Positions 18,314 through 26,551 of a DNA stretch of 64,000 nt are shown here, one piece after another. The stretch is from positions 2,625,501 through 2,689,500 of the forward strand of contig NZ_CP017478.1 of assembly GCF_001761325.1 (NCBI RefSeq). The letters run 5' to 3'. This stretch comes from Urechidicola croceus (GTDB lineage: Bacteria; Bacteroidota; Bacteroidia; Flavobacteriales; Flavobacteriaceae). Made by a program: the position numbers and the translations under genes. Every line of letters starts with the position of its first letter. The first letter of the stretch is position 1. Under the pieces are notes generated by a model. The model saw nothing but the letters and a program-made list of their open reading frames with translations, searched no databases and was not told where the DNA came from.

Positions 18314-18949
18314 ATGGCATTTATAAAAACAGCAATAACAAAAGAAGCACAAGACAATTTAACTCCAAAAGGAGTGTTAAACGATTTATTAGAAGGTAAT
18401 GAAAGGTTTGTTAATAACACAACTAACCAAGTAGATAATAGTGCATTAATTGGTCAAACTACTACAGGTCAATATCCAAAAGCGGTAATCCTATCTTGTA
18501 TTGATTCAAGAGTGCCAGTAGAAACTGTATTTGATCAAGCAATTGGTGATATTTTTGTTGCTAGAGTTGCAGGTAATTTTGAAAATATAGATATTCTAGG
18601 AAGCATGGAGTATTCTTGTAAAGTAGCAGGAAGCAAATTAGTTTTAGTATTAGGTCATGAAAGTTGTGGAGCAGTAAAAGCAGCTTGTGATGGTGTTGAA
18701 TTAGGAAACATTACAGAAATGTTAGAAAAAATTATTCCTGCAGTAAAAAAATCTTCTGAAGAAGTTGAAGGTGTTGCAGATTCATCTAACAAAGACTTTG
18801 TCGCTAAAACAGTAGAAAACAATGTAGTCATGACTATTGAGAGAATTCGTGAAAAAAGCCCAATTCTTAATGAAATGGAACAAAATGGAGAAATTGAAAT
18901 AGTTGGTGGAGTGTATAGTTTAGCTACAGGAAAAGTGAATATGATCTAA
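18314..18949 (+). CDS. Beta-carbonic anhydrase, second copy
   Basis: A 211-residue beta-carbonic anhydrase with Cys62, Asp64 (CIDSR), His115 and Cys118 (GHESCGA). Closely similar to the copy at 15053, suggesting tandem duplication of a SulP-CA module. It is the last gene of the cluster, followed by a strong terminator. Confidence 0.92.
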   Translation: MAFIKTAITKEAQDNLTPKGVLNDLLEGNERFVNNTTNQVDNSALIGQTTTGQYPKAVILSCIDSRVPVETVFDQAIGDIFVARVAGNFENIDILGSMEYSCKVAGSKLVLVLGHESCGAVKAACDGVELGNITEMLEKIIPAVKKSSEEVEGVADSSNKDFVAKTVENNVVMTIERIREKSPILNEMEQNGEIEIVGGVYSLATGKVNMI

Positions 18950-18974
18950 ATATTTTCAAAACACTTTGAAAATT

Positions 18975-19004
18975 AAAATCCGCTCTTATGAGCGGATTTT
19001 TTTA
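18975..19004 (+). terminator. Bidirectional intrinsic terminator
   Basis: An 11-bp perfect stem (AAAATCCGCTC / GAGCGGATTTT, 18975-18985 / 18990-19000) with a TTAT loop and a T-run. It separates the convergent carbonic anhydrase and cvpA genes; the tail overlaps the cvpA stop codon. Confidence 0.85.
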
Positions 19005-19496
19005 TTCAGATTCTTCAACCTTTAAAAAATTTGGAAAAACCATTGGTGCCAAATTTTTAACTGGTTTATATAAAACGGAGTCTTCCGTATTTTCTTTATT
19101 TATAAATGGAATAGTGCTATTTAATTTATCAAAAACGATTAGCAAAACACTAAGGATTAAACCAATTTTCAATGCACCAAAAACACCACCTAAAATTTTA
19201 TTTATAATTCCTAATGAAGCGAAATCAGCAATTTTGGTAAATAATTTTCCTAAAAGTGCTATAACTACGACAATGATTATAAAAGTAATTGCAAACGCTA
19301 CAATTGAAATATATTTTTCTTCCCAATCTACCCTGTTTTCAAGGAAATTTCCAACAAAATAAGAAAAATGAATCGCTCCATATACTCCAGCCAAAAGCGA
19401 GACCAAAGAAGCCATTTCAACAAAAAGCCCTTTCATTAAACCACGAATAAATCCAAATAATAAAAGCCCAAGAAGTATAATGTCAAAAGTATTCAT
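19002..19496 (-). CDS. CvpA family membrane protein
   Basis: A 164-residue protein with four hydrophobic helices (start MNTFDIILLGLLLFGFIRGLMKG, then near 28-45, 62-85 and 103-122) as in the CvpA family, named after the E. coli colicin V production protein. The FIRGLMKGLF segment is the family signature. The frame is open further upstream, but the ATG at 19496 is chosen because it starts right at the first helix and avoids overlap with the divergent gene at 19549. Confidence 0.85.
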   Translation of the reverse strand: MNTFDIILLGLLLFGFIRGLMKGLFVEMASLVSLLAGVYGAIHFSYFVGNFLENRVDWEEKYISIVAFAITFIIIVVVIALLGKLFTKIADFASLGIINKILGGVFGALKIGLILSVLLIVFDKLNSTIPFINKENTEDSVLYKPVKNLAPMVFPNFLKVEESE

Positions 19497-19548
19497 AAAG
19501 TTCAAATTTTTGTAAAAATACATTTTTTTTTCAAGTATCTTTACGCCT

Positions 19549-19902
19549 ATGATTGGAGACCAAAATTTAAAGGGGAAATGGGAGTTAGTTGTCAAAGTTA
19601 TTTCAGATAAGTTTGGTGATGGAGAAGAATTGAATTTAGATTCAATTATTTATTTAATAGGTGTTCAAGAGCTAGGAGATCCGTTTAAAAAATTCAAAAA
19701 AGATGATAAATTAAACTTAATGCATATTGCAATTTGTCGTTTATTAGAGCCTTATGGTTATTATGAATTTGATTTTTTTGATGAAGATGGATGGCCGCAT
19801 TATAATGTTAAAGATGAACTCCCAACTTTAAAGGCAGGAGAACAAACAGTACTTATGAAAGAAGCAGTAGTACAGTATTTTACAGAAAAAGAACTGATTT
19901 AG
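19549..19902 (+). CDS. Conserved small soluble protein of unknown function
   Basis: A 117-residue acidic, soluble protein. Visible features: an N-terminal LKGKWELVVKVISDKFG helix, LNLDSIIYLIGVQELG, and an aromatic acidic patch YGYYEFDFFDEDGWPHYN. I recognise the type as a Bacteroidota-specific hypothetical family but know no function. It diverges from cvpA with a 52-base gap and converges on the SDR gene; a palindromic repeat follows its stop. Confidence 0.75.
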   Translation: MIGDQNLKGKWELVVKVISDKFGDGEELNLDSIIYLIGVQELGDPFKKFKKDDKLNLMHIAICRLLEPYGYYEFDFFDEDGWPHYNVKDELPTLKAGEQTVLMKEAVVQYFTEKELI

Positions 19903-19908
19903 TTTTCT

Positions 19909-19938
19909 AGTCAATCTGAACTTGTTTCAGAGTCTCAT
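19909..19938 (+). repeat. Palindromic repeat, degenerate copy
   Basis: A 30-base element with two substitutions in the core relative to the copy inside metG: GTCAATCTGAAC, then TTGTTTCAGAGTCTCAT. Its place between convergent genes fits a transcript-end hairpin, although one arm has decayed. Confidence 0.7.
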
Positions 19939-19952
19939 TATTCCAAATAACA

Positions 19953-20747
19953 TCAAGTAACATTCACTTTTCTTACTAATTTCGCCAATAACTTTGGAGA
20001 TAAACGTTTTAAAATAACACTTCCAATTTCTTTAGTGCCACCAATAGTTACTTCATTTTTTCTTTTTTCTATAACACGAATCATTTTTTTGGCAAATACA
20101 TCAGGAGAAATTCCTTTATCAGTAGCAGTATCCATTTTATTTTGTTTGCTACCATCTCCAATAACAGCATTCATTGAAATATTTGTCCGTACATATCCAG
20201 GACAAATTAATGTGACAGAAATATTATTCTTATAAACTTCAGCTCGAAGGCTATCAAAAAAACCATGTAAAGCATGTTTTGACGCCGAGTATGACGAGCG
20301 CACTGGAGTTGCAACTTTACCAACAACACTAGTTACGGTTACAAAATGACCAGAATTATTTTTGATAAAATGGGGTAGGAGAGTTTTGGTTAGTGCCATT
20401 GTACCCATATAATTGATATCCATTATTTTTTTATCGGTTGTAATGTTGGTATCAATTGCAAGAGCACGTTGACTTATTCCTCCATTATTGACAAGAATGT
20501 CAATTTTTCCAAAAGCAGTAATAGCCTCTTCAACAATTTTTGAAAAATTCATATAGTCTTCTAAATCTAAAGTCACGATTTTAACATTTTCTGGATGTTC
20601 ACATAATTGCTTTACTTCTTCCAAAATGTTTTTTTTACGTGACGAAAGAATTAATTTTGTGTCTAATTTAGAAAGTTCAATGGCTAAGGATTTACCAATC
20701 CCAGATGAGGCTCCAGTGATCCATATAACCTTGTCTTTAAGCGTCAT
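19953..20747 (-). CDS. SDR family NAD(P)-dependent oxidoreductase
   Basis: A 264-residue classical short-chain dehydrogenase: nucleotide-binding TGASSGIGK (11-19), NNGG motif (about 87-90), catalytic Ser before YSASKHA with Tyr-x3-Lys, and CPGYVRT after it. The substrate cannot be read from sequence. Its C-terminus LSPKLLAKLVRKVNV is basic, hinting at membrane contact. Confidence 0.88.
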   Translation of the reverse strand: MTLKDKVIWITGASSGIGKSLAIELSKLDTKLILSSRKKNILEEVKQLCEHPENVKIVTLDLEDYMNFSKIVEEAITAFGKIDILVNNGGISQRALAIDTNITTDKKIMDINYMGTMALTKTLLPHFIKNNSGHFVTVTSVVGKVATPVRSSYSASKHALHGFFDSLRAEVYKNNISVTLICPGYVRTNISMNAVIGDGSKQNKMDTATDKGISPDVFAKKMIRVIEKRKNEVTIGGTKEIGSVILKRLSPKLLAKLVRKVNVT

Positions 20748-20784
20748 TTTATTAAAATTTTTAGCAAAATAATCAATTTAGCCG

Positions 20785-20792
20785 TATTTTTG
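20785..20792 (+). promoter_or_regulatory. Possible -7 element for the thioredoxin-like pair
   Basis: TATTTTTG matches TAnnTTTG, 38 bases before the ATG at 20831. No TTG stands at the right distance, so support is weak. Confidence 0.3.
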
Positions 20793-20830
20793 GTGTGATT
20801 ATTGAAAAGTAATTATTTAAAATTATTCTT

Positions 20831-22168
20831 ATGATAAAAAAAATTGTTATCCTTTTGTTTTTGGTTGGTTTTTCAATGAATGCACAGGATACTATTCGAG
20901 TGAAGTTAGATCCCGATAATGGTTATAAAAGATTGATGATGTATAAAATCATTGGGGCTAAACAACGATATATTTCTTTTGCCGAAATGGATGAGGGTAA
21001 ATTTAATCTTATAGTCCCTAAAGATAGCGGAAAAGGTATTTATCGTTTATTTTTTGATGTAAACAATAATGGGTATTTTGATTTCATCTATAATAATGAA
21101 CCAGTATCTATGAGTTTTAATCCAAGTTCACCTGAATATTCAGCCCAATTTGAAGAGTCAGATGAAAACAAGATATATCAATCATATTTGAATTCATCAG
21201 AATTATTACAAGCAAAAATTGATTCTGTTCAAATAGCTTATTTTACTTCAAAAGAAAAAGAAACTCTCGAAAAAAAATATAAAGAAAGAGTTCAAAACTT
21301 ATCTGATTTACAGAGTTATTTTGAAAAAGAATCTGAAGGTAAAATGGCAAATTCATTTGTAAAAGCTAATAAAAAATATAATAATTTAGATTTATTTGCT
21401 ACACCACAAGAGTATTTAGAAGTTTTAGATTCACACTTTTTTGATTATGTAGATTTTGAAAACAAAGACCTTATGAATTCTTCTTTATTGGTTGATAAAG
21501 TGATGGAGTATGTGTTTTATTTAAATGATTCTGACGACCCAGATTTACATTTAAAGTTAAGACAAGAGTCAGTTAATAATGCAATGGCCAAAATAGGAGG
21601 TAATAATTATATTAAAAGTGAAATTTTAAGTTCATTATTATATGCATTTGCAGGGCAAGAAGAACTAAAAATGGTAAATTATATTAAAGAGGGTTATTAC
21701 AATCAATTACCTGATGAATTTAAAGATGCCAAGTTTATTTCAACCATTAATGGTATGATGAAAACTGCCACCGGAAATAATGCTCCAGAAATTACTTGGA
21801 AGGATGGAAATAAGACAATGAAATTATCAGAATTAGATAGTGCAAATCAATATTTGATTACTTTTTGGAGCACTACATGTTCACATTGTTTAAATGATAT
21901 TCCAAAATTATATGAGTTTACTAAAGATTTAGAAGGAGTAAAAGTTATTGCTATTGCATTAGAAGAAGATAAGTTTGGATTTGAATACCATACTCAAGAT
22001 TTACCAAATTGGATAAACGTATTGGCAATGAATAAATGGGAAAATGAGATTGCACAGAGTTATGATATACACGCAACACCAAGTTATTTTATTTTAGATA
22101 AGGATAAAGTTATTATTGCAAAACCAGAAGACTTGGAAGATGTTGAGGCTTATTTTACAATTGAATAA
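20831..22168 (+). CDS. Exported TlpA-like thioredoxin-fold protein with N-terminal extension
   Basis: A 445-residue protein with signal peptide MIKKIVILLFLVGFSMNAQ, a beta-rich N-terminal region of about 110 residues like that of Bacteroidota DUF4369-type TlpA proteins, a helical middle, and a C-terminal thioredoxin domain (about 315-445). The redox motif is CSHC in FWSTTCSHCLNDIPKLYEF, and the cis-Pro region is IHATPSYFILD. It probably acts in the periplasm on thiol-disulfide exchange. Another TlpA-like gene follows. Confidence 0.82.
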   Translation: MIKKIVILLFLVGFSMNAQDTIRVKLDPDNGYKRLMMYKIIGAKQRYISFAEMDEGKFNLIVPKDSGKGIYRLFFDVNNNGYFDFIYNNEPVSMSFNPSSPEYSAQFEESDENKIYQSYLNSSELLQAKIDSVQIAYFTSKEKETLEKKYKERVQNLSDLQSYFEKESEGKMANSFVKANKKYNNLDLFATPQEYLEVLDSHFFDYVDFENKDLMNSSLLVDKVMEYVFYLNDSDDPDLHLKLRQESVNNAMAKIGGNNYIKSEILSSLLYAFAGQEELKMVNYIKEGYYNQLPDEFKDAKFISTINGMMKTATGNNAPEITWKDGNKTMKLSELDSANQYLITFWSTTCSHCLNDIPKLYEFTKDLEGVKVIAIALEEDKFGFEYHTQDLPNWINVLAMNKWENEIAQSYDIHATPSYFILDKDKVIIAKPEDLEDVEAYFTIE

Positions 22169-22209
22169 GTAAAACTTTTTTGATATTTTTTAGGTATCAT
22201 TTTTAAATT

Positions 22210-22701
22210 TTGATAAAGCAAAGTATACTTTTATTTATAGTTTTTTTATTTGTGCCATTTCAATATGTAAATGCACAAGTATCTAAAGGTGATTCTGCAC
22301 CAAATTTCAAATTATATGCTTTAGATGGTTCAGTAAATACTCTTGAAACCTATAAAAATAAAGTAATAGTAATAAAAATGTGGTTTAAAGAATGCACTCC
22401 ATGTTTACAAGAGATACCCAAAGTCAATCAATTAGCAGAAAAATATGAAGGTAGAAGTGATATAGTATTTATAGCGCCTTCACCAAATAGTAAAAGTACT
22501 TTAATCAAATTTTCTGAAGCCGTTCATTTCAATTATGCTATTATGTCAGGATCTTACGAAATGTTAAAGTTATACAATTCATCTAAACGTTATCCTACTC
22601 ATGCTATAATAGATAAAAAAGGGATTATTTCTTTTATTTATCAAGGGACTTCGGCAAATATTGATGCTATTTTAGACGAACAGATTCAAAAACTACTTTA
22701 G
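22210..22701 (+). CDS. TlpA family thiol-disulfide oxidoreductase (TTG start)
   Basis: A 163-residue exported thioredoxin-like protein: signal peptide (MIKQSILLFIVFLFVPFQYVNAQ), redox motif CTPC (62-65) and cis-Pro segment YPTHAIIDKKG. The start must be TTG at 22210, since no ATG would retain the signal peptide. It lies 41 bases after the larger thioredoxin-like gene and probably shares its transcript. Its stop is 2 bases from that of the convergent yraN. Confidence 0.82.
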   Translation: MIKQSILLFIVFLFVPFQYVNAQVSKGDSAPNFKLYALDGSVNTLETYKNKVIVIKMWFKECTPCLQEIPKVNQLAEKYEGRSDIVFIAPSPNSKSTLIKFSEAVHFNYAIMSGSYEMLKLYNSSKRYPTHAIIDKKGIISFIYQGTSANIDAILDEQIQKLL

Positions 22702-22703
22702 TA

Positions 22704-23063
22704 TTAAAAATATAAAAATGCATCTTCTAAATGCTCAATTTTTGTTTCGTTTTTATTTTTAAGAATAGCAATAATATCAAATCGAACTTCAACATCTAAA
22801 TCTTTAGAAGTAACATATTCATTAATTGCAGAAACCATTAATTTAATCTTTTTAGGATTTACAAAATCTTGAGGATTTCCAAAAAAATCGGAAGTTCGAG
22901 TTTTTACCTCAATAACTGCAAGCGTATTATTTTTTTGAGCAATTATATCAACTTCTGCTTTTAAATAACGCCAGTTTTTATCTAGAATTTTGTATCCCTT
23001 TTTCTGTAAGTAATTAATTGCCAGTTGCTCTCCTTCTTTCCCTAATTCGTTGTGTTGAGCCAT
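22704..23063 (-). CDS. yraN: YraN family protein (UPF0102), nuclease-like
   Basis: A 119-residue protein with the restriction-endonuclease-like core of the YraN family: GKEGEQLAINYLQKKGYKIL, AEVDIIA and the IEVKTR motif. The Glu/Asp/Glu-x-Lys set is the PD-(D/E)xK pattern. The cellular role is not established. Confidence 0.9.
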   Translation of the reverse strand: MAQHNELGKEGEQLAINYLQKKGYKILDKNWRYLKAEVDIIAQKNNTLAVIEVKTRTSDFFGNPQDFVNPKKIKLMVSAINEYVTSKDLDVEVRFDIIAILKNKNETKIEHLEDAFLYF

Positions 23064-23133
23064 TATTTAGTTGTTAGTATTTTGTTGATGGTTGATGTGT
23101 TTTATTACCTGTTTATATAGATGTTGTTGTTTT

Positions 23134-23187
23134 CGTCATGCTGAACCATGTGCTGAACTAGTTTCAGTATTGTTTCAGCATCTTATT
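23134..23187 (+). repeat. Nested palindromic repeat
   Basis: Outer arms ATGCTGAA / TTCAGCAT with the same CGTC and TCTTAT flanks as the metG repeat, but both arms carry matching changes (T to G, A to C) that keep the stem. The loop holds a second core, TGCTGAACTAGTTTCAGTA. This looks like one element inside another. Confidence 0.65.
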
Positions 23188-23251
23188 CTTTTAAAACATT
23201 TATTTAGTATTTCCTATTAAACTTTTTTTTGGAAACTCAATATCACTTATT

Positions 23252-23277
23252 GTCATTCCTGCGAAGGCAGGAATCTA
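23252..23277 (+). repeat. Palindromic repeat, GC-richer variant at the 3' end of the LD-carboxypeptidase
   Basis: Arms ATTCCTGC / GCAGGAAT around a GAAG loop, with GTC before and CTA after. The outer bases (GTCATTC, GAATCT) are shared with the other repeat family in this window. Its last three bases form the TAG stop codon of the minus-strand gene. Confidence 0.75.
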
Positions 23278-24174
23278 ATTTTTATATATTAAAACAGTTC
23301 CGTTCTCATTCACGTCCAATTCAACTTCACTACCCAATATCAATGCTGTATTATCATCAATATGTCCAGCAGGAAAACCAAAACAAACAGGGAAATCATA
23401 TTCTGAAACAATATCTAATATAATTTCTTCGACATTTTTTCCAAAAGGAATTGAGTTATCATGCATTCCAGTCATTCCACCAACTATTAACCCAGCAAGT
23501 TGATCAAAGTAGCCATTTCGTTTCAAATTCATTAACATTCTGTCAATATGATATAGATATTCATCTAAATCCTCTAAAAACAGTATTTTATTACGTGTAT
23601 CAATTGAAGATGTACTTCCAAGTAAACTGTAAAACATAGAAAGGTTTCCACCAACTAAAATCCCATTTGATTTTTCAATTTTATTTTTTGTTGAAAAATT
23701 ACATTTTTTAGTCTTTTTTTGCCCAAAAAGAGAATTTTTTAATGAATTTAGGCTATTTTTTGTGTTTTTTGGAACATTTATAGGCATTGTCGCATGCAAT
23801 GTTTTGACGCCTAAATTGTGTAAATGACTATGTAATACTGTCACATCAGAATACCCAATAATCCACTTCGGATTTTTAATAAAATTAGAAAAATCTAGAT
23901 TGTCAATAATTCTTACAGTACCATATCCTCCACGAGCACACCAAATAGCTTTGATATTTGTGTCGTCGAGCATGGTTTGAAAATCATAAGAACGCTGCTC
24001 GTCTGTTCCAGCAAATTGATTTTCTTTCAATCCAATAGTTGTTCCAACAACTACTTTCAATTCCCAAGAAATTAAAAGTGAAATAGCATCATAAATTTCT
24101 TCTGCTGAAATTTTTCTAGCGGTAGAAACAATTGCAACGGTATCTCCTTTTTGTAAGAATTTTGGTGTAATCAT
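23275..24174 (-). CDS. LD-carboxypeptidase (peptidase S66)
   Basis: A 299-residue serine peptidase of the S66 (LdcA/MccF) family: nucleophile in GYSDVT (Ser109), GGYG before it, LVGGNLSM, an acidic LFLEDLDE segment and the C-terminal FPAGHIDDN with the catalytic His. LD-carboxypeptidases trim the terminal D-Ala from peptidoglycan tetrapeptides during recycling. No signal peptide is seen, so it is cytoplasmic. Its stop codon is supplied by the edge of a palindromic repeat. Confidence 0.9.
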   Translation of the reverse strand: MITPKFLQKGDTVAIVSTARKISAEEIYDAISLLISWELKVVVGTTIGLKENQFAGTDEQRSYDFQTMLDDTNIKAIWCARGGYGTVRIIDNLDFSNFIKNPKWIIGYSDVTVLHSHLHNLGVKTLHATMPINVPKNTKNSLNSLKNSLFGQKKTKKCNFSTKNKIEKSNGILVGGNLSMFYSLLGSTSSIDTRNKILFLEDLDEYLYHIDRMLMNLKRNGYFDQLAGLIVGGMTGMHDNSIPFGKNVEEIILDIVSEYDFPVCFGFPAGHIDDNTALILGSEVELDVNENGTVLIYKN

Positions 24175-24310
24175 CTATCAAAAATAAAGAAAAATAAATA
24201 CTACGCTACTCATAAAGTTAGGAATGATTATTTTTGCCCAATAATACGAATTTAAAGAATTCGTCAAATTGAATTTATTTCAGTTTCGCATAAACTTTTA
24301 TCGATATATT

Positions 24311-24340
24311 ATGGGATTCTGATAAGAGTTTATAATGACG
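24311..24340 (-). repeat. Palindromic repeat, decayed copy upstream of metG
   Basis: Read on the minus strand, about 23 of 30 positions agree with the copy inside metG (starts CGTCATT, ends TCAGAATCCCAT). The stem is largely lost. It lies in the metG leader region, 30-59 bases before the GTG start. Confidence 0.5.
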
Positions 24341-24369
24341 TTTTTTTTATAAAATTTAAAATAATTTCA

Positions 24370-26427
24370 GTGAGTAGATATACCATTACATCAGCATTAC
24401 CATATACCAATGGGCCAGTTCATATAGGACATTTAGCAGGAGTTTACGTTCCAGCCGATATTTATGCGCGCTATCTTCGTTTAACAGGAAACGATGTTGC
24501 ATTTGTATGTGGATCAGACGAGCATGGAGTTCCTATTACTTTGAAAGCGAAGAAAGAAGGAATCACTCCTCAACAAGTTGTGGATAAATATCATGCTATT
24601 ATCAAGCAATCTTTTGCTGATTTTGGAATTTCATTTGATAATTACTCTAGAACATCTGCGAAAATTCATCATGATACTGCATCTGAGTTTTTTAAAGATT
24701 TATATAAAAATGGAAAGTTTATTGAGGAGGTTTCAGAACAATTATATGATGAAGAAGCAAATCAATTTTTAGCAGATAGATTTGTTGTTGGTACATGTCC
24801 GAAATGTGGAAATGATGAGAGCTATGGTGATCAATGTGAAAAGTGTGGAACAAGCCATAATGCAACAGACTTAATCAATCCGAAATCGGCTATAACTGGA
24901 AATGTACCAACTCTAAAACAAACAAAACATTGGTTTTTACCATTAGATAAATATGAAACTTGGCTAAGAGAATGGATTGTTGAAGGTCATAAAAATGATT
25001 GGAAAACAAATGTTTTAGGTCAAGTAAAATCTTGGTTAGATGATGGATTACGACCAAGAGCAGTAACACGTGATTTAGATTGGGGAATCCCTGTTCCAGT
25101 TGATGGAGCCGAAGGAAAAGTTTTGTATGTGTGGTTTGACGCACCAATTGGATATATTTCTTCAACTAAAGAATGGGCTAATGAAAAAGGGATAGATTGG
25201 GAACCATACTGGAAAGATAAAGACACTAAATTAGTTCACTTCATTGGTAAGGATAATATTGTATTTCACTGTATCATTTTCCCTGCAATGTTAAAGGCAA
25301 AAGGTGATTATATTCTACCTGATAATGTTCCTGCAAATGAGTTTTTAAATTTGGAAGGAAATAAAATTTCTACTTCCAAAAACTGGGCAGTTTGGTTACA
25401 TGAATATTTACAAGATTTCCCAGGACAACAAGATGTATTGCGCTATGCCTTAACGGCAAATGCACCAGAAACTAAGGACAATGATTTTACTTGGAAGGAT
25501 TTCCAAACGCGTAATAACAGTGAGTTAGTTGCTATTTTTGGTAATTTTATTAATCGAGTTGTTGTATTGACTAATAAATATTATAATGGTATTGTTCCTC
25601 CTCCGAGTGAGTATTCAGATATTGATGAAGAAACTTTAGAGCAACTTAGAAAATATCCTTCTATTATATCAAATTCAATTGAACGATATAGATTTAGAGA
25701 AGCGATGTCAGAATTAATGAATTTGGCTCGTTTAGGAAATAAATATTTGGCAGACGAAGAGCCATGGAAAGTTATAAAGGAGGATGAAGAAAGAGTAAAA
25801 ACAGTTATGTTTGTTGCTTTACAGATTGCAACTGCATTATCGGTTTTAAGTGAGCCGTTTTTACCTTTTACTTCAAAAAAGTTAAAAGATATTTTGCGTC
25901 ATTCTGAACTTGTTTCAGAATCTCATTGGAATGAAGTTTCGGAAAAAGAAGTTTTACTTTCTCAAGGACATCAAATAGGAAAGGCTGAATTGTTGTTTTC
26001 CAAAATTGAAGATAAAGACATTCAATTACAATTAGATAAATTAGAAGCAACTAAATTGGCTAATGAAGCCGAAAGTAAAGTTGTAGAGCCGCAAAAAGAA
26101 ACAATTGAGTTTGATGATTTTACCAAACTTGATATGAGGGTAGGAACTATTGTTGAAGCAACTAAAGTTCCAAAAACTAAAAAACTATTACAGTTGAAAG
26201 TGGATGTAGGTATTGATGTTAGAACTATTGTAAGCGGAATTGCCGAGAGTTTCAAACCTGAAGATATTATTGGTCAAAAAGTTACTGTTTTAGTAAATCT
26301 TGCTCCTAGAAAGTTGAGAGGTGTTGAAAGTCAAGGTATGATTTTAATGACCGATACTCCTGACGGAAAACTTGCGTTTATTGAACCAGAAAAGGATTCA
26401 GTTAAGAATGGAGAACAGATCAGTTAA
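24370..26427 (+). CDS. metG: Methionyl-tRNA synthetase with C-terminal tRNA-binding domain
   Basis: A 685-residue class I synthetase charging tRNA-Met. Seen: HIGH at 18-21, a zinc knuckle [18 protein letters not shown], the KMSKS-loop variant KISTSKN, an anticodon-binding helical region, and a C-terminal EMAP/Trbp111-like tRNA-binding domain (about 585-685, [17 protein letters not shown]). The start is GTG, since no in-frame ATG precedes the conserved start. Residues 510-519 ([10 protein letters not shown]) are encoded by an inserted palindromic repeat in the linker between the catalytic/anticodon part and the C-terminal domain. Confidence 0.95.
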   Translation: MSRYTITSALPYTNGPVHIGHLAGVYVPADIYARYLRLTGNDVAFVCGSDEHGVPITLKAKKEGITPQQVVDKYHAIIKQSFADFGISFDNYSRTSAKIHHDTASEFFKDLYKNGKFIEEVSEQLYDEEANQFLADRFVVGTCPKCGNDESYGDQCEKCGTSHNATDLINPKSAITGNVPTLKQTKHWFLPLDKYETWLREWIVEGHKNDWKTNVLGQVKSWLDDGLRPRAVTRDLDWGIPVPVDGAEGKVLYVWFDAPIGYISSTKEWANEKGIDWEPYWKDKDTKLVHFIGKDNIVFHCIIFPAMLKAKGDYILPDNVPANEFLNLEGNKISTSKNWAVWLHEYLQDFPGQQDVLRYALTANAPETKDNDFTWKDFQTRNNSELVAIFGNFINRVVVLTNKYYNGIVPPPSEYSDIDEETLEQLRKYPSIISNSIERYRFREAMSELMNLARLGNKYLADEEPWKVIKEDEERVKTVMFVALQIATALSVLSEPFLPFTSKKLKDILRHSELVSESHWNEVSEKEVLLSQGHQIGKAELLFSKIEDKDIQLQLDKLEATKLANEAESKVVEPQKETIEFDDFTKLDMRVGTIVEATKVPKTKKLLQLKVDVGIDVRTIVSGIAESFKPEDIIGQKVTVLVNLAPRKLRGVESQGMILMTDTPDGKLAFIEPEKDSVKNGEQIS
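25897..25926 (+). repeat. Palindromic repeat inserted in frame within metG
   Basis: A 30-base copy (CGTCATTCTGAAC, TTGTTTCAGAATCTCAT) with arms TTCTGAA / TTCAGAA. It agrees with the intergenic copy at 51755 at 29 of 30 positions. Being 30 bases long and stop-free in this frame, it adds exactly ten codons to metG. Confidence 0.85.
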
Positions 26428-26551
26428 CAGTGTTTAAATAAAGTTAGTGATACAGGTTCATTTTTTGTCGTGTTAAAAATTTTTGATTGATATAGGAAAT
26501 TCATATTTTTAAGTTTGATTATTCAAATTGATAATTTAAAAACTTAAATAC

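Noticed and set aside
18988-19362. 124-codon plus-strand frame after the second carbonic anhydrase
   Set aside because: It starts inside the terminator hairpin and is antisense to cvpA, which has clear family features.
19497-19595. Longer N-terminus for the CvpA gene
   Set aside because: It would add 33 unrelated residues and overlap the divergent gene; the ATG at 19496 starts at the first membrane helix.
24359-24372. Possible ATG start for metG upstream of the GTG
   Set aside because: No in-frame ATG exists before the conserved [15 protein letters not shown] start, so GTG stands.
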